Source: Sequoia sempervirens
Taxonomy: Eukaryota; Streptophyta; Pinopsida; Cupressales; Cupressaceae
Assembly (NCBI GenBank): GCA_007258455.2
Contig: VDFB02000001.1
Span: forward strand, 14,591,747 to 14,655,746
Length of the DNA stretch: 64,000 bases
Direction: 5' to 3'
A program made the position numbers and the translations under genes. Positions within the stretch are counted from its first letter, which is position 1. Every line of letters begins with the position of its first letter. A model generated the notes under the pieces. The model saw only the letters and a program-made list of their open reading frames with translations, was not told the origin of the DNA and made no database searches. Positions 11,989 to 24,049 of the stretch are shown here, piece after piece.

Positions 11989-13620
11989 TGTAATGTCCCC
12001 TTTTTGATGGAAACACTTAGACTCAAATCTTGCATTCATAGTATTTCTCAAAGAGACATCAGGATGTGAGAGATCAACAAATTTAGTGAAAAAATCTAAT
12101 ATGACTAAAGATGATGTAAATATTTTAAAAGAATTTATCATTTCTTCTTATCACTCATATGAATGATTCTTCTAGGGTATGTTCCATAAGTACATTGGAG
12201 TTCTCCTATACTATTTAACATCATAGAAATAAACGGAGTCACTATTTATAAGACTCAATAATTGCTGCAAGCATTATTATTGAACAATCGTATCACTAGA
12301 TTTTATATAAATATATTCTATCTGCATTAGTATATAACATTACTACTAATGAACTTAATGTTGGTATGTTAAGTCTTGAATGAAGTCGTGTATATATATA
12401 TATTATTATGATTTACGCAAGTAGTGCTCATGTAATCTTGCTTATATTGTTATTCATATATTATATATACTATTCATGCCATATTATTTATAATCTAATT
12501 TATCTACATCTATGCACATAAATAAACAATTGTTTCCTTACCCAAGGCGTGAATATTTAACCTTCCATAATTTTACTTACCATCCTCTTATTCTCTCCTC
12601 TATTTGATGTCTTTTCTTTTCTCCATTCGATGGTGCTTATTAACTCCTAAAACCGCGATAACCTTAATTATGTTCTCACTAACATGAAGTGACGCCTAAT
12701 TCTCTTCAACCAACGATTTTATGAAGAATATCGTTCAACTAATATATCGGACTTCCAGAATATCATATATGCCCACTGCATAGGCTTCCCCAATGAAATA
12801 AAGATATTTCCTTAACTTGTCTTTGCTCCACGATTTAGTTATTGCCAAGCAACTCCCGCCAAATATATTATGTCGCCTCAACTCCAACAAATTGTATGCC
12901 GCTGAAGCTTCAGAGAATGCGTACACTCATTTGCTTCTTCTATGTGTGGTTTCCTCTGTAAACCATTTTGACGTCTAGGGTAAAATACAGTTCCAAATTG
13001 CCTTGGCCGATATCTTTGCTTGGTAGGACGTTTTTGAGTTAGATGCCAAAGTAAATGATGGCAGTCCCAACTCGATATTTCCTCATACGACAATCCCAAG
13101 CTTGACCTGTTCTGTGCGTTCCAGGTAGTTGCGCCAGATTCTTGTCATGATCGACAATATCCAATCAATTATCAACTACTTTAATCGTTCCCTTCTTTAT
13201 TTCAATTCTTTTTATTGATCTACTTGAGTCTGATGCATCCTCCTCCCTTGCACAGACCCCCCATTCCCCTTTTAGATATTCCATAGCCTTTTAAAGGGAG
13301 TGTGCCTTTTAGACCCACCGCTTGAGAGGAGACAACACTCTTTCATTAACTTAATGATCTTAAAAATCTATTTAATAAATATATTATCATTGATGATTAT
13401 TATTATAATATTTCAGATAATTATATATTTAATCTTTGATTTGTTTATTTATTTAAGTATTTAAATATTTCAATGATTTTAAATATCCATTTAGTATTAT
13501 TAATTTTATATTAATAATTATAATTATAATAATATTTTTCAAATGTAATTTCTTATACGTATATTTCGATATTTATCAGATTTTGTCATTCGTATTTTCA
13601 CAATTTCAAGGGACATGACA
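11989..13620 (-). mobile_element. LTR-like insertion N (1,632 bp)
   Basis: Bounded by TGTAATGTCCCC at 11989 and GGGACATGACA at 13620, with TCCTC at 11984-11988 and 13621-13625. The ends are TG...CA and nearly inverted to each other, so orientation is uncertain; minus is preferred because a TTTAAAAGG promoter-like block near 13300 reads that way. 12300-12560 and 13360-13560 are very AT-rich. No coding domain was recognised, so it is probably a solo LTR of a family not otherwise present here. Confidence 0.75.
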
Positions 13621-14071
13621 TCCTCCAAGGTGAATTTTCCCCACACAAGAGGCCGCCCCTGTTGCTGACTGTAAATCTGAAGTAACAAATAATTTCTACC
13701 CTCAACAAGTATCCAACAGCATTGAACATGGATGTCTTGGCCTTTAGAAAAAAGCGCCTCCTCCTTCAAGCAGAATCGCAGCCAATATATGCCACCCTTG
13801 ACTATAATTGAAGCACCAAGAAGTTGTCAGCATAACCAAACACTCTGATTTCAAAATCAGATTGCAAATATGCAAATCGAACCAATAAGATGAAGACTCT
13901 CCAATGCAAAATGTCTTCAACAATTTCTTCAATCGAATTATACCAAAAACTTGGCCAAAGGCCACTAAATTTTTACAATGAAACTCAAATAGAAAGTCTG
14001 AAGTAACTTTCTCCCAACTGCAATAATTCAAGTGATATTTCACACCCTCAAAATTGCTTACCAATTGAGAG

Positions 14072-15333
14072 TGTAATGTCCCCATTCTTTCACAAGCATC
14101 AGAGTTGGTGGATTAGCCTATTATGTCGATCCTTGTAGGCTAATGGTTCTAGATAGAGGGTCACTTGAACGGGCACTTGGTCGGTAAAAGGCAGTATTGG
14201 TATCCAGAGTATGGTGACGTGGTGAATTTGCGCGTTTGGCGTGTTATTGGAGCTTAAAATATTGATCTTCACCATTTATTTCACTTACTCAGGCTTAGGG
14301 ACCATGTGTCTATTAGTTAAAGGGGGTCACTTTATATTTTTTAGTTACTATTCACTGATAAAGTGAAAAAAGACGTAACTTAAGTGAATAGTGCCATTTT
14401 AATGAATAGTGTTTTCAAAGTGAAATTATAAAAGGCAAAGAGAAAGTTCGACCCTCTCATGCATGAGTTATTTTGTTGAATGAAGTTTGAAGTGTGGAGT
14501 TTGTGGAAGAGAGAAACTAGGGTTTCTCAATTTCAGCAGTGGGTAAGCCTGGTTTGGGGTTTGTAGTTAGAATTTTGGCATCTTGATGGTGTGAAAGACC
14601 ACCCTAAAGTGCTGGTTATTTTCTTGTTGCTGCATTGGAGCTTGAAATTGCTGATAACAAGTAGTTGGAAGCCATCTATTGGAAGGATAATTGTTGTTGG
14701 AGGTTTCATTTGCCTTTGGGGAGGATTTGCTCGAGTTTTATGCAAGTCGTTGAAGCTGATTGTTCACTTACAGCCAGCCGTCCTTGTGAGAAGGTTCCAT
14801 TTTCTTCAAGCAAGGAAAACGCCTCATCTTTGTGGCTGCTTTCTTTCCCTAAGGGGGCGCCCTTAATATTAGAACCTATTTCTTCAAACATTCGGTGGGA
14901 GAAAGTTGTAAGTTTTTATGTGCATTTTGTTGGGCGCGGGTACTATAGCAAACACTGTTCACAGTGTTATTTTGGCTGCAAGTTAATCTAGGGTTGTAAA
15001 TTGTCTCTATTTTCGAAATGTATGGAAGTTATGCAATGTAAGAACTCTATCATGTAATGAAGAAAGCCTTTAGCAATCTTATTGAGTCTCTTCTTAGTTT
15101 ATATTTGAAGTTTAGTTTATATGAGTTTATTATATGCATATGCTTGTTAAATTCATGTATATCATTGGCTTCGAACATCAAAACACAAAAACAAGAAAAA
15201 TCAAAATACAAAACCACAAATCAGACCTACAAGCACGGTGAAATCATCGCAGTAGAGTGCCGGATCATCACAGTGGTATCAGAGCATTTCACTACAGTGG
15301 TAGTAGAGTGGATCACCAGAGTGTGGTTCATCA
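14072..15333 (+). mobile_element. Truncated LTR element S2 (LTR plus primer site)
   Basis: It starts TGTAATGTCCCC after GAGAG (14067-14071). The LTR runs to about 15272 and is followed by TGGTATCAGAGC, then about 50 bp. The right junction is placed at 15333, where S1 sequence resumes as TAGAGAATTTTC; TAGAG matches GAGAG at four of five bases. So one LTR, the primer site and a stub remain, and everything else of the element is missing. Stem-loop at 14113-14143. Confidence 0.72.
15274..15285 (+). promoter_or_regulatory. Primer-binding site, initiator tRNA-Met type, in S2
   Basis: TGGTATCAGAGC is the classic plant LTR-retrotransposon primer site for initiator tRNA-Met. It lies one base after the LTR end ATCATCACA. 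Equivalent sites are at 60032 (H), 62095 (C2) and on the minus strand near 49298-49309 (D). Confidence 0.85.
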
Positions 15334-15814
15334 TAGAGAATTTTCATTCTCAATGGCCAACTGTGACAACTGCAGAAACCCTAGGCTCCACAATGCAAAT
15401 CAACAACAAACATCAACATCAACAACAAATTTGGATGATAGACAATGAGCTCCTCATGTCTATTTATTCTTTTTCCTCAATAGGTTGGCCTTCTTCTAGA
15501 ACTTTTCCAAGTCACCTTCTAAAAGGAATATTATAATATTATTTTATTTTATTATTTTATTATTGCATTTTATAATAATAAAATATTAATCAACTCCTAA
15601 AGTGCAATATAACATTATAAAATAAAGGTTTCCAAAAATAGAAATATCCATGGTGATACTAGGAAAACCTTCATGAAGTCACGAAATGAGCCAACCAATC
15701 AACTGGGTATCTGCCAAACGACCCTCTGATCAAGCCCCATTAGCCTACGAGGATTAGGAATAGGCTAATTCCTCTAAACTCGAATGCTCATGAAAAAGGG
15801 GACATTACAACGAC

Positions 15815-16470
15815 TAAGGGGTGAAGTTGAAAAAGGCATAGGGTTTCTAAGGGAAAGCTCAAGCCCACCAAAGAGCTGAAGCTGAAGCATAAGCAAAAGC
15901 CATAGTCGGGAGAGAAAGATAAATTTCACAAGAGAACATACGAAGGGAGAGTGGGAATAGATTGACACTTACCACTTCTCGACAAAACATACAATGACCT
16001 CATTTACCAAACTTGAGAACCGTCCATACCATCAACATCGGATGAAGCAAAAGGTGGAGAAGAGAATATTGCTAGAGAATTGTGTGGACCATCACTGACA
16101 GACAAAGAAGGGTCACTACCGGGTGAGAAAGAATGTTCATCATTGGGCGAAGTGTAAGGGGAGGAGGGAACCGCCAACTCGACTGTCGAAGAAAAATTTG
16201 TACCAATAGAACCGGCCGAAGGGGAAGGCTAGAGAAAACCTACTGACGGTCTAACAGAGACCATACACTAGATTGAAGACTTGACATTGATTGAAGAATT
16301 GAACATTGCAAGGTTAGAACTGAAAACACTAGGACAAATGGTGCATCGAAAAGACCCCAAAAGCAACTTGAGGGTGACAAACGTTGAAAGGGACGAGTAA
16401 AAGATTGCAGTGTTTCCGAGAGTGTCGGGAAAGCACCAAAACATATGAATCAAAACTCTCCAAAAAGGTT
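15815..16470 (+). pseudogene. P-family gag-like region, copy 2, 3' part
   Basis: This continues the interrupted copy after S1: TAAGGGGTGAAGTTGA matches 26284-26300 in copy 3 (GAGGGGTGAAGTTGA). Homology to copy 3 runs through the CCATACCATCAACATCGGATGA block (near 16021) and fades near 16390. Multiple stops; no intact domain. Confidence 0.55.
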
Positions 16471-16479
16471 ACCGTCATA

Positions 16480-17282
16480 GAATTTATAGCATACATATAG
16501 CTAAAATTTCCAGAATTTATTTCTGATTTGTACGCTATATGTATGATAGACCGTATGGTGTGTTTGGTCTCCTCTTTTGACTGTATGACAAACCTTTGTA
16601 TGCATAGTACTATGTGTGTTTTCCTTTGTAGTACATTCTGCCGTACTTTGCAATCCTGTACATTGTAGCGCTGCCTTTTGCATGGACACTTTATGATCAA
16701 GTGATGATGCAATATGAGTAAGTGATGACTCTGTATGTTCTATTCACAGGTATTTCTTCCTTGCCTTTGCCGTATGGTGATTCTTGGCTGTACGTTCTCT
16801 CTCCACATTGTATCGTTCTCTCTCCATATTGTATTGTGCAAGTTTGCACTTTGTTATTTTTTCTTTGCTGCCTTATGCCGCCATACATTGTACAATGCTT
16901 TCTTGAGCCGTACGTTGTACTTTGTTTTCCCTTTACAAGTCGTACGTTGTGTCCTCTTGGTCATAAGATGTCCCTTCTGCAACGTACACTAACTGTGAAT
17001 TTTTTCAAGAGGCCATACGAATTTATCATTATGTGCTTGTACTTTATATTTTTAAGTGGCAATATTTTAATGTTTGCCAACTTGAATATTTTAATATCTT
17101 CCCTTTTTCATTTTTTAATATTATTTTTTTCATTTTCAATTTGACTTGACCAATATCTATACGCTCCACGTTAAATATTTTGCTTTTCGTACTTTGAGAT
17201 GTACCGTCCGTTATTTGGCATTCTTCTAAAAAGTCAGATACCTCCATTGCAAGTGTTGCCTTTTGCCAACCATGGACTGCAT
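16480..17282 (-). other. Probable pol relic, no domain recognised
   Basis: No reading frame of note. On the minus strand 17247-17044 gives a short acidic/basic stretch (MEVSDFLEECQ...), probably the region after the protease at 19062-19505, since excision of S3 joins them. 16540-17000 is rich in CGTAC/CCGTA words, also seen in the S3, S6 and H LTRs. Otherwise I see nothing here. Confidence 0.35.
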
Positions 17283-18676
17283 TGTCAGAACCCTGGTGGT
17301 TCTCAAATTGGATCCCTGATTGTTTTGTAATGTTTTTGCAATTTTTTGATTTTTTTGTGTTTTTGAGGTTTTAACAGGCAAAAGTGAAATTTGCGATTTT
17401 TCTAGAATTGCTTGAAAAATTCAAAAAAAATACATAAAGGCATTAAATGTTTCAAATCTTGCTCAAGAACCAAGGCGCATCAATATATTTAATTTCCAGA
17501 TCATTTGCAACGCCAAAACTGAAGGTAGGAAGCAATACAAGAAATTTTTAAATAAAAAACTTGATATTTTAATGGCGGCTGCTGTAACTGGTAATGGTAC
17601 GGCCAGATATTAATTAGGATCTCCTCCGGCTTGAATCTCAAATGCAAATGTTCCAGAATACCAAGCGCCCACTGTGAAAACACCCAAATAACAGATGATG
17701 AAAGCGTCCCCTCAGAAGATTGATAAGTACGGCCTGGAAAGTACAATAGTACGGCCTGCTGCAGCAATAATGAAAGGTACGGCCTCCTTGGGATTCGTGC
17801 CAAATCACTGATAAATGGTAATAAATGAAATCGCCCTGTTCCTCTGATGGTTTCCTCTGTAAATCCCTGAAATAAGAACTGGTTAAGCTCAGCCTGTGAC
17901 TTCTGGATGAAATCACCAAGTGCAATCTTCAGCTGGTATCTCACAGCCTCAGTATGCCTGATCTCTGAAGAGGTTACGTTCTCCAGAAACGATGTTTGCC
18001 AGAAACCCTAGGGTTTGCAAACTCCAAAGCTCAGATGCTCAGAAGACAAAATTGAATAATAAACTTGATAGTTCGATTTTGCCTTGGGAAGAACAATATA
18101 TTCTTCTTTGAAAAGTTCGACCTAATTCTCCATTAAAATAATCATTTAAATTAATGATTTAATTTTCACTTTGGACTTAGGAGAATTTATTTAATTATTG
18201 GCGTCCCTTTTTAATGAGCATTAAATACTCATTAAATCACATTTTAATAATATAATATAAAGTATAATTAAATACTTTATAACTTAGCCAAATAATTAAA
18301 TATTTTAATATTTCAATAAAGTGACTTTATAATAAAGTCAAATTATTAAATATTTAATAACTTAGTAATTACTCCTTATTTCTCCGTCAAATCAAACAAT
18401 TACTGAACCGGGTCGAATCTGAGCTAAATCACTGCACCAGGTGCCCTGCCCGAAATAGCAGCTTCCGTCTGACCTAACTTTCTAAAAATAGAAAGTTCTC
18501 TGAAAAGCTCTTTGGAAGATTCTGCGAAAGCCCATCCTGACACACTGCAATTCTGGAGCTAACCAACACTGAGCAACTGCCAAAAAGGATCCTCTGAACA
18601 CTCCTGTCAGCCTACGAGGATCAAATGATAGGCTAACCTCGTCACCAGCTGTGCTGACTAGGATGGGGACATGACA
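17283..18676 (-). mobile_element. Solo LTR S3 (1,394 bp)
   Basis: Minus-strand LTR: TGTCATGTCCCC at 18676, ending CTGACA at 17283. TGCAT at 17278-17282 and 18677-18681 is a perfect TSD. It contains four TACGGCC words (near 17597, 17727, 17750, 17777) and the stem-loop at 18608-18636. The sequence at its left end resembles that of S6. No internal genes. Confidence 0.9.
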
Positions 18677-18689
18677 TGCATCTTGTGCA

Positions 18690-19505
18690 CATTAACTATC
18701 CAACTTCCCAAAATCATTTTTCATAGGTTGCTCTTCATTGAGAGTTGTAGCTTTGTGAAAATTAGAAGTCAATGAAAATACCTCATAGTCCTCCATTTGC
18801 CAATGAAATAGGCCACAAAGAGAACTTGTTTCATCATTTGAACATGATTGTAACTCCAAATTTCCTTTGTCGTTTGGTTCCATTGAACCTTGACTCTCCG
18901 TCCTTCTTCAGAGTTTGAATTTGATGGATCCAAGGAAGTTGCTTCCTCACTGAATGCTTGGTTTTTCAAATCAATTACATATTTCCAACCCTTATTCTCA
19001 ATGGAGATTGTATTCTTTTCCTAGTTGTGATTAGCTTTGGCTACCACCAGCTAACCCTGACCTAACAATGTGTAGTACGCTTTCTTAATGAAATGACCAC
19101 AAAGCTCAATAAAAATCCTTGGGTTCTAATAATTACCTTTTGACCCATTAAAACTCCAAGTACCTTAATATCTTGATGATCTACACCCACTAGTCGAAAT
19201 GTTGGTGGCCAAATGGTAAGCTTGGCGAGACTTCTCCAAGAGTCTTTGGGAAGTACATACATGCTCAACCCACCATCAACAATCATATTGGTGAGATTCC
19301 TTCCAAGGATCTCCATATTCACCATTGCTAGTTTCTCTGTCGTGTTAATTGTCAATAACATTGTATCAATCACTTGGTTGCCCGATAGCAGAGGTTCAGT
19401 TATTGGTTCTTCATTCTCACCAGATACCAATTGGGCCGTAGCATGCACCATCTCATTCTCGCTTAAGACAATAGCATTTTGACGTTTGTAGCTTGGAAAA
19501 TGCAA
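18690..19505 (-). pseudogene. Ty3/gypsy aspartic-protease relic (minus strand)
   Basis: The frame 19505-19062 encodes a gag-pol linker and a pepsin-like retroelement protease. VNMEILGRNLTNMIVDGGLS (near 19319-19260) has the DGG variant of the D-S/T-G active site common in Athila/Tat-type elements, followed by LPKDSWRSLAKL and LVGVDHQDIKVLGVL. A second open piece (18969-18690) has no clear domain. Gag upstream is missing, because P copy 3 begins at 19542. Confidence 0.7.
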
Positions 19506-19541
19506 TAAATAAATAATATTGTAATGTGCAAAAGTAAATAG

Positions 19542-19827
19542 TGATTAGATGTTGTAATCGAGAATTAGTCCTTGACCGTTGGTTGATTATTGTTGGGTAG
19601 ATTTAGACGGTTGGTGTTCTCAACCAACGTTAGCTGGCTATATAATTCATGTTTACACTTTTAGTTGGTGACTGCACAAATTCTATATTATGTACTGATT
19701 GCCTATCCAATGAATGAGAATACAATAGATATATTCTGTGCATTGTTTGTGTAACTAATATGTCTTATTACTGCTGTTCTATATTTCCATTTACTTTGCA
19801 TTAATCAGTAGTTTTAAGGAGTAGACA
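19542..19827 (+). repeat. Short LTR, family P copy 3
   Basis: About 286 bp, TG...CA, aligned with 10394-10675. It contains the GACGGTTGGTGTTCTCAACC motif near 19609 and ends GTAGACA. The primer site TGGTGCTGTTGCC follows at 19830-19842. Confidence 0.7.
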
Positions 19828-19849
19828 TTTGGTGCTGTTGCCAGAACGA

Positions 19850-20082
19850 ACTCTGGTGATACACGACACAGATGAGAATCATGGCATTGTAATGGGTTAG
19901 CCAACCGAAGAACCTGTACAAGCAAAAGAAGACACATTGACATAAGACTTGATAAACCCGCAGGACATCTCGCTAAAGGAACACGTATGAAGGAAAGCTC
20001 TTAGGAGAGAGGTCCCTCAGGTAGCCATCTGGGACAACCTAACTGCCAACCTAGAGGTTGATCGTCTTCTCGACAGATTGCT
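19850..20082 (+). pseudogene. P-family gag-like region, copy 3, 5' part
   Basis: It aligns with 10694-10945 of copy 2 and ends inside the LEVDRLLDRL segment where S4 inserted at ATTGC. The reading frame already contains stops (for example GTAATGGGTTAG near 19890). It resumes at 26015. Confidence 0.65.
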
Positions 20083-21432
20083 GTAATGTCCCCATTTTTG
20101 CTATACGCCCTTCAGTGACTGATAGCCTATTTCCGGAAGCCCGTAGGCTCGTCAGAGGTAAAATTAGGGTTTTCTATCTTTTTGGGGTTTTGAAGCTTTT
20201 TTGAAGGTTTGCATCTTAGAGTTTTTGATGCATGTCTGATGGAGTTTTCTGGGTTTTTTTAGAGCTTCAGAATGATGTGACATGCATCTCCATCTGACAA
20301 CCTTTTCCGGAACTTGCTATTTTTAGCTAGCACATTGGAGTTTCAAAATTCGGATTGCAGATTCTTTCTGGGTTTTTAGAGAGCGTCGCAGTGGTATAAC
20401 ATGCAATGTGAGTTGAGCAAATTTTTTAGAATTTACTATTTTTAGTAAGTTCTATTTCTGGCAGTGCTATCTTGGGCAGTAGCATTAGCAGTTAGCTTAG
20501 TTTCCATTTCGGGCAGTGCAGTTTGGAGCATAATTGGCTTTTAGCATTTTGGGGCTCATTTTGGGTAAAATGATTTATTTTAAGTCATCAATGTTTTAAT
20601 TTTTTATTGGCCCCCATGGCCTAGTATAAATGACTTAAGTTGTTTTAAAAGGTGGTCTTTGAGGGTGGACTCCTCATGTGAGATAATTCAATATTTTATA
20701 ATGTTTATTAAATGTTTATGACTCTTGGACACCGAGAAGAGGGAGAATTAATTATATTTTTTAAAAGAAAACATTTCAACATATTTGGGCGTCCCTTTTG
20801 GAGGGAAAAAATGGAAGCTGAAAAGCCAACAGTCACCTCAAAAGTTATAAAAGCAAGCCTTGCTCCAGCTTTTGATGATCTTTGGAAAATTATAACAAAA
20901 TGCTGCTGGATTGAATTCAGAACCCGGCTAAGGGGAAGCTTAGCAATTTGACTCCATTCTTCTGGCCTGAAACTATGGTTCCCTAGATGGTGGATTGAGA
21001 GTGTGCTTCATTCAGAAGTGCACATTGAGCTTCTTTGTTGGAGAATTTGATGTATTTCTTAGTTTTTGAGCTTGCTGGTTCATTCATGGATGAAGATTTC
21101 AGCGTTGTATGTGTCTTGAAATTGTTTTTTCATGGACGCCTAGCCTTGAGAAGGCTTATTTTTCAGTCTCATTTGATTTTGGTGAGACATAGATGAAGAT
21201 ATGAGCAATTCGATGGAGTCTTAACATGCTGGTTATTTGGTCGGCTAGCATTGGAATTGAAGACTTTGCAGCCTCATTGAAGTTGGGTGAAGTGTGGTAA
21301 GAGATTCGTCCTTTTTGATATGTTGTTGATTGCTGGTTTTGAAAACTCAGTTGGCAGATTTTATATCAAATTTATTTCAGAATTTGATTTCAGTTCATAA
21401 CTTCAATAATTGAGAGATTTTGAGTGCGAGAT

Positions 21433-23433
21433 TGAAATAAGCCCCTTAATTTTTTCCCCAAAATTAGACACACAAACTAGTATCAAACCACTGATTAGCG
21501 TTATCTCCAAATACAAATCAGCATGGAAAGTAACTCTAACCAAGAATGTTCATCAAGATCCCAATGTGGGCGAGGTGATAGCATATGGTCAGAGGATCAT
21601 TAGGTATAAACTGAACTGAAATTACAATTCATCTACTAATGCAGGCATCCACAAGCAGTGGGAATACTCCACTTATTCATTGGGTGAGATTATTACATTA
21701 TTAAGGCGGCAAGCCAGCCATTAAATCCTCTCTTCCACTTATTTCGTGGGGGGAAAACAGTCCACACAACCACTTATTTTGTGGGGGGAATTTACAAACA
21801 AGAAAGATGTTTATTCTAAAACTTAACCACTCAATTGTGGGAGTGTAATCAAGTATAAATTGCAGCAATAAAATGAAATAGTTGTTAGTACTACTAACTG
21901 GCTTTACAATGAATAGAAATAGTTGCAAAAGAGAGATAAGCTTCCAAAATGTTCTTTATCCATACTGGCGGTAAACCATCTAGGGGTAATTAATGTTTGT
22001 TTAGAAATTACAAGTAAATGCAACAATAACAAATTGGCTGGATTAGTACTACTAATGCACAACCTTACAATCAAGATACTCTACAATTTACTAGTATTAC
22101 AATGATAGAACAATGCCAATATGTGGAGAATGATTCTCTCAAATTACAAAGCTCTCAAAACACTGAAAATGAAGCATAAATCTGATTCTTTTGAAGTTTG
22201 ATATTAAAAACCAGCAAACTGAAACTGTAAACTAGCAACCTGTGAATCAATGAAATGCACATAACTTTATCAATTTACCTCCAAATTGAGTGAAATCAAT
22301 TGCAATGAACCTCTAGATGATAGGCGCCCATGTCATGATGATGAAACAACTTCAAAAAGCAACCATTAATTTCCTTGCACAATTCCCAAAGCTCCCAACA
22401 TGGTACGACCCTTAGCAAGGGCGATTTTGCAAGAATACAAATAAATACTTTGAAATAAATTCTGATCTTCTATTGGAAGGGGCGCCCATGTGCTAGGAAT
22501 CCATATCTTCAATACCCAGGGGCATATTAAAATCGTACATAGAGCTATTAATGAAAATCACCTTCAGCCATGAATGAACTGGCAAGCTCAAAAACTGAAA
22601 AATACTTCAAATTCTCCAACAATGAAACTCAATGTGCACTTCTGAATGAAGCACACTCTCAATCCACCATCTAGGGAACCATAGTTTCAGGCCCGAAGAA
22701 TGGAGACAAATTGCTAAGCTTTTCCTTAGCCGGATTTTGGATTTCAAACCAGTATATAAGTTTCAATTGGCAAATGAAACACTTCAAATTCCAAGAAGTT
22801 GAATCACTTCAACTTCCAAGAGGGACTCCACCTTTAAGCATTTGCTTTTTGAAATAATAAAACATTATTCAACTTTCCTTTTAGGCATCCATTTCCAAAT
22901 TGCAACAATAAAACATTTATTTAAATCATTAAATGCTCAACATGCCCCTTAATGACCCCTCTTTAAAACAACATGAAGTTATTAAGCTTAGGCATGGGGT
23001 ACAACTGAAAAACATGAAATTGACTAAGTATAAAAACTTAGTCCATGGAGATAACCAAAACCAATGCCAATACTGAAATTGATGGATAGCAAGATGATTT
23101 GAGCTGAACTGTTGATGATGCCATTGCCAAAATTAGACTTACTAAAAACAGCCAACTGCTATAAATAGTAAGTTCACATCAAAACACAGAAAGCCAAACT
23201 GAACACTTAACTACAAAGGATTGAACTGCTGCTAGACAAATACTGCCAAAAGATAGATTTGCTAAAAATAGCAAACTGCTATAAATAGTAAGTATGCACA
23301 ACATCCTCTGAACGCGAACTGAGTAGTATTAGAAAGAGGAAACCCTAATTTTCTGCTTCAGCTTCGCCTACGAATTTCCGGAAATAGGCTAAATCCAAAT
23401 GAAGAGCGTAGGGCCAAAAATGGGGACATTACA
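21433..23433 (-). mobile_element. Solo LTR S5 (2,001 bp), inverted inside S4
   Basis: Minus-strand LTR starting TGTAATGTCCCC at 23433 and ending CTTATTTCA at 21433; TSD GAGAT at 21428-21432 and 23434-23438. It is the same family as S4 but opposite in direction, so 20083-21427 and 22300-23433 form a kilobase-scale inverted repeat. Stem-loop at 23366-23392. Confidence 0.93.
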
Positions 23434-23531
23434 GAGATCATCTATGTTCACTAAGCTTTGAAGCTATTGCAATTCACTTGTAATTTGCAATAGTTCTTTA
23501 CATTGTAAGATTGATAATAGTAGTACTGTTT

Positions 23532-23898
23532 CAGTCCTTCTTTACTGCTTTACTTGTGTTAAGTTTTCACATTTGTAACCCCTAGATGGTTTACTGCCAG
23601 TGTGGAAACAGTCCTTCTTTACTGCTTTACTTGTGTTAAGTTTTCGCATTTGTAACCCCTGGATGGTTTACTGCCAGTGTGGAAAAAGAACTTGTTAATC
23701 TCTCTTTTGTACCCACTAAAAAGTGGTGAATTCCCACTCATGAGTGGATGCTTTCCGCAGTAAAGAAGGATTGTTTCCACACTGGCAGTAACCCCTGGAT
23801 GGTTTACTGCTAGTGTGGAAACAGTCCTTCTTTACTGCTTTACTTGTGTTAAGTTTTCACATTTGTAACCCCTGGATGGTTTATTGCTAGTGTGGAAA
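23532..23898. repeat. 77-bp duplications with an embedded inverted copy
   Basis: A 77-bp unit starting CAGTCCTTCTTTACTG occurs at 23532-23608 and 23609-23685 in tandem and again from 23822. Between them, 23761-23789 is the reverse complement of 23592-23621. All this lies in the S4 LTR; S5 carries only one diverged copy of the unit, so the expansion is local. Confidence 0.75.
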
Positions 23899-24049
23899 AA
23901 GAACTAGTTAATCTCTCTTTTGTACCCACTAAAAAGTGGTGAATTCCCACTCATGAGTGGATGCTTGCCGCAACAGATGAATTAGTTTGTTTTGTAATTT
24001 CTTCCCCCCACTGTATTAGTGGAAGTGTGGAAAACTTTCATGGCTGGTT

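Larger units (their letters stand above)
11210..15809 (-). mobile_element. Solo LTR S1, host of N and S2
   Basis: On the minus strand it starts TGTAATGTCCCC at 15809 and ends GGTCATTACA at 11210. ACGAC at 11205-11209 and 15810-15814 is a perfect TSD, and removing the insert rejoins the P gag region (compare copy 3 near 26270). The LTR proper is about 1.7 kb once N (11989-13625 including one TSD) and S2 (14072-15338) are taken out. Its 3' end resembles that of element D's LTR (both contain CCTTGG...TTTTGTCAAACACTTTGC). Stem-loop TTAGCCTA/TAGGCTAA at 15740-15768. Confidence 0.88.

Noticed and set aside
12735..13099. Minus-strand frames in N that might be a gene
   Set aside because: Two short overlapping frames, no recognisable motif, inside an LTR-like insertion with matching TSD.
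14591..14991. Overlapping open frames of about 90-110 codons in S2, and similar frames in other LTRs
   Set aside because: No domain, no conservation with sister LTRs, and both strands are open, as expected by chance in this composition.
15057..15536. A 159-codon reading frame with a hydrophobic start
   Set aside because: It crosses the S2 LTR end, the primer site and the S2/S1 junction, so it is an accidental fusion of element parts.
20083..23433. A single foldback or long-TIR transposon bounded by TGTAATGTCCCC and GGGGACATTACA
   Set aside because: The TSDs do not fit one unit (ATTGC at left, GAGAT at right). ATTGC pairs with 26010 and GAGAT pairs with 21428, so two oppositely oriented solo LTRs explain it fully.
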